From Argopecten irradians (lineage: Eukaryota > Mollusca > Bivalvia > Pectinida > Pectinidae), in NCBI RefSeq assembly GCF_041381155.1, contig NC_091149.1:13470609-13534608 (forward strand): 64,000 bases of DNA, given 5' to 3'. Each line of letters begins with the position of its first letter. Positions within the stretch are counted from its first letter, which is position 1. The notes under the pieces are model-generated. The model searched no databases and had not been told where the DNA came from. It worked only from the letters and a program-made list of their open reading frames with translations. The position numbers were made by a program, and so were the translations under genes. This document shows, piece after piece, positions 56,780 through 64,000 of the stretch.

Positions 56780-59700
56780 ATCATAATCCCTGGCCTTGCG
56801 AAGTCCTTGAGTATGTCTAACTTGTATACTGTCTATATTTGTATCCATTTAAACAAACACTTTATTGAGTATGTTGTTGATTTGAAATCAAGGTATTAGT
56901 ACATGCTATGTACTTTAGGGAGGACATTTATTGTTTAGTTGTATCAATATTCGCTCCACAAGTGCGGATATACATGTAGGTAACGCCGATATGGCCAAGA
57001 TTTGACATATGTATGTCATTAAATTATACACCCCGAATAAATATCGGAACTCTTCTAAGTCAAAGACATGAACAGTCCATTATGAAATTAAAGGGGTTTA
57101 TTATGAAGCAGATATTGCGTATCATGTACTTTTAATCGACCTGGAGTTTGGAGATAACGATTTCGTTTCTGTGTTATAATTCCTTATTTTATGTTTCTAA
57201 GAACTGCAATAACTTTGCCCTGGTTATTAAAACATCACATTTACCATAATGGGAAATATTTTCCGTTTTTTTTTAATTATCGAATTTTTAAAACTGGACG
57301 GAATAAAATGTTCAATAAACTGAGAAATAGCAGCAACGAGTGGGTTGCATGTATTCCGCAGAGAACCACCGTATTTCTATTGACTTAAGGCAGTTACATA
57401 ATTGCTGCTTCATTCCGCTATTTATATAAGCCTTATCAATATAGCAATGTAATACAAAGTAAACATATATTGAAAATATCGCTTAGTTTCCATCATCAAG
57501 TATGAAGCGACACACGGAAATATTACTCAATCACTAAGGCCATTTAAAGCAGGTAGACGTTTGATTTCAAATTGCATGAAATCGACCACACACAGTATAG
57601 TATGAAATGAAATATTTATGAAAAAGTACATACTGTATATGGGGATGTTTTCACGGGTCAAAATTTTAGCAGTTTGGATCTTAAATAAAAACATTGAATT
57701 GCAGAGGAATTTGATACAAGTGCATTTAACGGGTTAGATTTGCACGGATAAAGAAGTACCCCGGGAAATTGCAAACATATTAACCCCGCACAAGTAATAA
57801 AATTAGTGAAATAGAGAAATAGCAAGACCATATCACGCTAGCAAACTACAATATGACGTTCATCAGAATGGCCACGTTATAATATACCTGCATGTACGCG
57901 GAAGGAGCGTTTTCTTTCCGTGAGTAAAATGCGTTTGTTTTTTGTCGTCTGTGAAAACGTCGTTCTTAGAGTCGACTTCATAATGTTATTACACTGAGGC
58001 GTAGTATAGATGGATGAATTATTATTAACTTATTATTTAACTCAAAACACCCAAAATATAGAAAAGAATGGAATATGAAATATTTGAATGGAGTTTTGCT
58101 GACATATCAAATGACTATAAAATGTCTGTCATTAATTACTTTGCGATTTTTCCAAAATTTATGTGATTTAAATTCTTTTTTTTTCAATCTATATTAGTGT
58201 ACAGTTGATTTGTCTATTAGATGGCTTGAGATACGTCTAGTATCAGTATATTTATTTCAATGTTAAAAAAATACAAAATCGCGGTAATATTGCCATGCGG
58301 AATATGACCATTCGTTCTTTATGTCGTAATGTTGACCGTAACTTTACATTTACTTATATTTGCGGGGGTTTGAAAATTCGCTAAATTTTCAGATCCATTC
58401 AAATTCGCGAAATCTAATACATACCTCGCAAAATCATTGTTTCCTATATTATAACCTGTCGAACACTGACGTCTTAAAGGGCTACAAAGATAATTCGCGA
58501 CAATCAACCCCTACGAACGAGTTCCAAACAGTGAATCAGGAGATTTAATATCCCCGCGATTTAACAACGATACAGTAAACAGTCATGTCGGAATGACGTT
58601 TTATATTATTCTCTACATGGCAAAAACGAGATGGTCATTTTTTCTTCTAGTTGATCCAATCACTATACACTCTTCAAAGCTCACATAAACAATTGACATA
58701 TAGAACAGTATTTAATGACTTCACTTTGGACGTTACACACAAAAAATGAAAACTGTGTTGATACTTTTTATACACTTATATTGTTATGCTATTTATTGAA
58801 TTGTATTAATAAACAATGCGAACAATGTCATCCATCACTCCTGTTTCCAACCCATTCATATAATCATCGGTTGAGTATCTTCAAATGTCGGATGTTGTCT
58901 GAATGACGTCACTAAAATCAGGAAATATTGATGAATTACGTGTCATTAGGTGTGTTGTATTAGATTCAGAACAGTTCACAGCGACAAGCAGTCACGGATG
59001 GCTGAACACAGAGCATCTAGATGTAATTATTTCCGGCTGGCTTCTTAGGTCAGGCTTCTCCCAAAGTAATCTAGGTTAAACTGCGTTTATTTTTTTCTTG
59101 AAATACATGTGGATTTATTTCTACGTGGGAGTATATAGACACACCTCATGCTCGCTTATGCACGTGTACCTATTCAATTTCTGAGAAAAAGACGTATCAT
59201 ACAGAATACAAAAATGCAATTGTAAAATGTAAATATGAAATTTTCAAACAGTTTACAACATATAATCAAGAAAAGGTGTAATATCATTTACAGGTACACC
59301 CATAGAGGATCTTACTTGAGTGACTATGTGGTATGGAATTTATCAAACGAGTTCAATAATTTGATATGTTTTGCGAGTGACATATCAAATTATTTAAGAA
59401 GTTTGATAAATTTCATATCATATTGTCACGAGTGTAAGATTCTATTTATCACATTACCTTTTTAAATAGATATATATAAGCAAAACTTAAAATTTCGTCT
59501 CTATATAAAACAGTAGAAATCCGGTCTACTGAAACAATCATGCGACGTAATACAGATAGTATGACGTCAAATTTATATTTAAAAAAAATTGACGTCAAAA
59601 TAGTGTTATTACAAATGTGTCTTACGATATTTATGACATGGCTGGACAGGCCAGTTGTGTGATAAATATAATTTTAGATATTTTTGCTGAAAAAGTCACA

Positions 59701-60120
59701 GTTTTAGTTTTGTTACATATCTCAGAATGTTTAGATATTAAGAAACCTAAAATAATGGAAATGGTGTCTTTTTTTTAAGTATTACTGTTGAAGGCTGGTA
59801 ATTGGTTTTTACAAGCGATCGTAAATTTGTTTTTGTTAGGTTTTTTCGTGTCATTTTGAAATCTTTATATTTTGTGGGGACTTCATTTTCGTGACCTTCG
59901 TAATGGTTATTTTTACCAAAGTCATCGAATGTACGCCACGAAATGATCGTCTGAATAGAAAGTATGCAATGTTAGTAAAATTCATTTATTGAAGATTGGG
60001 GCTTTATAGTTGGAAAACATGTGCAAAATTCCGTCCTATCTGAAATATTACAATGAAATATTATTAGTGAGTTATTATTTCAAATATTATATAAAATATT
60101 ACAATAAAATATTATTATTG
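56780..60120. other. Intron or intergenic stretch, no gene recognised
   Basis: AT-rich. A TTCGCGAA-rich fragment at 58340-58510 (GGGGGTTTGAAAATTCGCTA, ACCTCGCAAAATCATTG) resembles 31540-31690. 57650-57790 (ATGTTTTCACGGGTCAAAAT) looks like a related interspersed repeat. No WD40 exon or RNA gene was found. Confidence 0.45.
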
Positions 60121-60149
60121 AATTAATTTCATTTAAGACCAAGCACTCC

Positions 60150-60352
60150 TAGGCGCCGCGGTGGCCGAGTGGTTATGATGCCCCGACATATTATCACAAA
60201 CCCTCCATCTTTGGGATACGAATTCCAATCCCATGTGGGGCAGCTGCCAGGTACTGACCGTAGGTCGGTGTTTTTTCTCCGGGTACTCCTGTTTTCCTTG
60301 ACCAATAAACCTGGCACATCCTTAAATGACCCTGGCTGTTAGAACACTCCTA
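60150..60352 (+). mobile_element. tRNA-derived SINE
   Basis: The head is tRNA-like: GGTGGCCGAGTGGTTATGAT (box A) and GGGATACGAATTCCAATCC (box B), about 50 bases apart. A body with GGTACTGACCGTAGGTCGGT and TTTTTCTCCGGGTACTCC follows, then the tail CATCCTTAAATGACCCTGGC. The loops are altered and no cloverleaf with a proper acceptor stem forms, so it is a SINE and not a functional tRNA gene. Confidence 0.85.
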
Positions 60353-61060
60353 ACTCTATCAATATGCGGTAATCTGATAACCTAGCAGTACATACCTACA
60401 ATGTACATTAATTATAAGCCTTGACATCACACAAGCCCATCCTCTTCATTCGCATCATTATAATCGTATACTTCTGGAAACTTCTCACAGCATATCGTTA
60501 ATGGGTAATGGCATTAAAAAAACTATTCAATATTCTAGGTTATCGTAGCTCGTTTGTTTGTTTCTGATTAAAACATCTGCTAGCAACGGCATGCTTTGTT
60601 AGGTATTCACCACCTAATGTCGTCATACATTTTTATTTCCCAATCCACGAAATGGAGTACCTAGAAAATAAATGATTCCATAGTGCTTACTTTTTAATTA
60701 TTTATCAGATTTCAAATAGAGCGTGGGGTTAAATTTGTTCATGGGAAGAGTCAGGACTAATGTCGAAATATAAACATTTACAGTTTTCAAGGTTTACGTT
60801 CTTTCTCCAATTCTGCTTATTTATTTTCGAACACGCGTCCTCCAGGATGAGCAGGTATATACTGTAAGCGATACATATGTCTTTTACATATGTAAACCTC
60901 TTGAACAATTAAAAAGTAAATAAAAATATAATTCATCTAGAACTTGATATCAAGAAGTTCAAGATGGATCTTACAATTTTTTTAGGATGACCAAGAGGCC
61001 GAACATTTGTAAAAGATATTTCTAAAAGTTTTTTTTTGGTCAGTTACAGTGATATTTTTA

Positions 61061-61320
61061 AAAACAGACGTACTGATCTATACATTCACTTAACGTTTTT
61101 ATGTGAGTAACATTGTTCAATGTGTGATATATACATTCATATAACGTGTTAACTCAATGTCATTGTTCAATGTGTGATATATACATTCACATAACGTGTT
61201 AACTCAATGTCATTGTTCAATGTGTGATATATACATTCATATAACGTGTTTACTCAATGTCATTGTTCAATATGTGATATATACATTCACATAACGTTTT
61301 TACTTAATAACATTTTTCAA
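61061..61320. repeat. 50-bp tandem repeat, about five copies
   Basis: CATTGTTCAATGTGTGATAT starts at 61111, 61161, 61211 and 61261, followed by ACATTCATATAACGTGTTAA. Outer copies are more diverged. Confidence 0.93.
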
Positions 61321-61754
61321 TGCCCTTAGAATTGCCCAAGTTTGCCATTTGACACAATACATGTCTTTTATACAGACGCCAATTATGTAATAATTCACAA
61401 ACGAATGGTGTTGCTGAATCTGTCTTTTGTAGACAGGTGTTCTTTATTCAGAGGTCAATTCTGTATTAAGTTGTACCTAATGGGGTTGATGAATCTGTTT
61501 TTTGTGAACAGGTGTCCTTTATACAGTGGTTTTCTTTATCACATGTTTTACAACAAACATATTAACATTATCGCTGTTATAAGATACAACCGACGGATGA
61601 GACATTAAAAAGAGTTGCAGAATCAATACTGTCTTACATCGATTATGAGTTGCAAAGACATTTTCGTCATTTGTAGTTTGCTTTTGAACAAAGAACACAA
61701 AACAAGACAAATTCGATTCATTCGTCATTGGGATAACTGTCTTAAGAGGCTACC

Positions 61755-61960
61755 CCGAAAAGTTTCTAACCACGAAAAGTTTCTAAACACGAAAAGTTTC
61801 TAACCACGAAAAGATTCTAACCACGAAAAGATTCTAACCACGAATGTTTTGTAACGACGAATGTCTCTAACCATGAATATTTTGTAACCACGAATATTAC
61901 TAACCACCACAGGTTCTAACTACCAATATGTCTAACTACAAATATACCAAAACTTTTGAA
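61755..61960. repeat. Short tandem repeat of about 17 bp, decaying
   Basis: TTTCTAACCACGAAAAG and variants repeat about ten times with increasing divergence to the right. Confidence 0.85.
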
Positions 61961-62798
61961 ATCCTCAAACCACGAAAGAACGTACCGACGAATAGTACAT
62001 GTTACAAAGTACACGGAAATACACATGGATCGTTATCATAAAGTACAAACAAATCCAACTGTTCACCCATACCGATATAAAGAATAGCAAGACAGTTGGA
62101 ATGCATGAAGCGTACGAGACTAATCATTGGAAATATCGTCCCACGTGCAAACGTACCTAGTGTCTCCATCAACTGTATCAATTATTTGTTTTATTGATCA
62201 TTTTCTGTTTCCAGGACAAAACGTCAATATTTACAAAATGAACATGTCAGGTGTGCTAATATGATATGAAGATAAAATCATTCTTGCAAGAGGTTCTTTA
62301 CCTCTGTCACTTTAAATGACTAACAGAGTACTTGTGGGTATTTCATGAGGCGATGCTTTGGTTTTGAATGAATATTTATAGTGTTATAAAGATATCAACA
62401 TATATATGTAGTATATATACGATTCTATATTTAACTGATCTTCATGCTTCGTTGTTATTCAGGTCAATGCCAGATCATTATTTCATGTTTTTTCTAAATA
62501 TTTTACTATCTATATTAGTACATTTGGAATATAGGTTTTAGTACTTTTAACTTATTAGTAGTTTAGCATTCACCAATTCATTTGCTTAATAATCTTTGTT
62601 TTCCAAATGATAAATAAAAATGAAAACGCACAAATCATCATCCTCTTTAAGATATTTATTCAGACTGTTGGCAAAACAAATCAACTTTACAACACGTTTG
62701 ATAAATATTTGAAGACTTGGCCCTAGTGCTGCATAAGAAAAAAATACAATGATGAGAATTAACCTACTGAAATCAATCCAATATCAACATATTCCGTC
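61961..62798. other. No gene recognised
   Basis: AT-rich sequence with no supported feature. Confidence 0.45.
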
Positions 62799-62969
62799 TT
62801 TGCATATTACAGAGTTAGCTCCCTTGCGAGTAGGTATTAATTGTTACGTCATTATTTTGTGAACGCAATTCACGTCGTTTTCTCCGAAACGTATGACGTT
62901 TCGCTCCCAAACACATGACGTCACAATCAATACCTACCCGTAAGTGCAGATAACTCTGTAATATGCAAA
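62799..62969. mobile_element. Foldback MITE with TGACGTCA sites, fullest copy
   Basis: Ends TTTGCATATTACAGAGTTA and TAACTCTGTAATATGCAAA are perfect inverted repeats; inner arms (GAGTAGGTATTAATTGTTACG and TGACGTCACAATCAATACC) remain partly paired. One TGACGTCA and several TTACGTCA or ATGACGTTT variants lie within. Related copies: 27533-27722, 36885-37010, 50920-51075. Confidence 0.85.
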
Positions 62970-64000
62970 TTCGGAATTGTGATGATTTATGTTTTTGTAT
63001 AATTTGTCTATCACTATAATTCATTATTATGTTATGGGGACATTTATCCGTGACAGATGAGTGCACATTTATTAGTATTCAATGCCCATGCATATTGATG
63101 CATGTATATTCAATAAGTTTCAGGGACTATAGTTCAAACACTCTATGCATGGTTCAGATAATATGAATTAATATTTGATCTAAAGGTATTACTGACAATG
63201 TGATACATTTTTTTATTATCACACCATTATCTAGTATATCATCGCTTTTGTCCGCGGGTTATTACTCTGCAAACTCTTGTGTGTTACAACGGTCTCTCTC
63301 AGGGAAATTCATGAATGTCCAATACATGAATTATTTGCTCCATGGATTGTAATTCCATTGTGACACCCCGAAGTAGGGAAAATTACAAGAGGTAACATCT
63401 CCCAAATGTCATAGCTCGTGACGACAAAGCAGAATAAAAAGCAAAGTTTAGTTTTATTCTGTCGGCAGTAATAAATGAAAATTGAAAAAGCAGGTCTCAA
63501 AGGTAATTTTAAGAGTGAGGTGTCACATGTAAAATGCGAAGAAATAAATACTGTGTACGTGATCACATTTTGTCAGAACTTACAGATATCGCGAGTCCTT
63601 GGATAGATTACTAGAACATGATTCTAGAATGGGAAACATGAGTAATAAAGCAATAATAAAACAGAAACAAATATTCCAAAACTCACTCATGAATTCTTAC
63701 AACTATAACGTGCCCACTAGGGAAATTTATATATAAAATATACTAACATCATGTGTATTTACATATTTTACTATGAGCACTATAGATATATAGGGAATAT
63801 TCCTAAAATGGACCGCTGAGCAGTTAAGCAATTTAAGAAAAAACATTCCAAAATACGCGCATGCGTTCCTATAACTATAACATATTCAGTGGAGAAAGTT
63901 ATGTAAAGAAATGATATAAAATGGTAGATTTGTTTATTAATTACTACCTTTATAATGATATTATACAACGGAGATGTCTTATGTCATTTTGTCAGCTTTT
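62970..64000. other. No gene recognised
   Basis: AT-rich; short frames on both strands without recognisable motifs. Confidence 0.45.

Noticed and set aside
55901-56899. Several frames rich in Phe, Ile, His and Leu suggesting membrane proteins
   Set aside because: They are translations of the CATTTATT microsatellite.
60150-60240. tRNA gene
   Set aside because: Boxes A and B are present but the acceptor stem does not pair, and the sequence continues into a SINE body and tail.

Overview
This is a window of animal nuclear DNA: AT-rich, intron-containing and crowded with transposon debris. Three genes of wide animal distribution (RNF41/NRDP1, a cytosolic sulfotransferase and a WDR86-like WD40 protein) can be read exon by exon. 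The interspersed repeats, among them elements headed by an 'acaagag..cc' hairpin with (CGGACG)-rich tails, TTAA-flanked MITEs and tRNA-derived SINEs, are of kinds I associate with bivalve molluscs. I therefore place it in a mollusc, most likely a bivalve; the species is inferred only from this style of repeat.

Layout. 1-4.3 kb: no gene recognised, one near-perfect foldback element. 4.3-10.1 kb (minus): the 5' part of a secreted cysteine-rich protein (signal peptide, PAN/apple-like module, small cysteine module, start of a C-type lectin domain), whose introns hold a broken PIF/Harbinger transposon, a TTAA MITE and a tandem array. 10.1-17.7 kb: repeats without a recognised gene. 17.7-27.5 kb (minus): complete RNF41 (315 aa, 6 coding exons). 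Its last exon abuts a 51-bp satellite that resembles its own C-terminal codons, and two large composite elements with internal satellites lie in or behind the gene. 29.8-30.9 kb: hAT-like non-autonomous element. 32.5-40.4 kb (minus): complete cytosolic sulfotransferase (295 aa, 5 coding exons) with a probable TATA promoter and non-coding first exon. 43-44.2 kb: retroposons with an (AAAC)n tail. 44.8-48.5 kb (plus): complete three-exon gene for an 80-aa secreted peptide with paired CX3C motifs, with a dead LINE in its second intron and a TGACGTCA-rich degenerate array behind it. 54.0-54.8 kb (plus): first coding exon of a WDR86-like protein; the rest was not found and probably lies beyond the window. 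54.8-64 kb: intron or intergenic sequence with microsatellites, a MITE, a SINE and a foldback.

The genes do not form an operon or an obvious pathway. RNF41 is a ubiquitin ligase, the sulfotransferase is a small-molecule conjugation enzyme, and the lectin-like protein and the small peptide are secreted. Exon boundaries were joined by checking GT/AG sites and codon phase by eye; no alignment or transcript data were available. The items most worth following are the small CX3C peptide, the 51-bp satellite that seems to come from the RNF41 stop-codon region and carries splice-like signals, and the two composite satellite-bearing elements.
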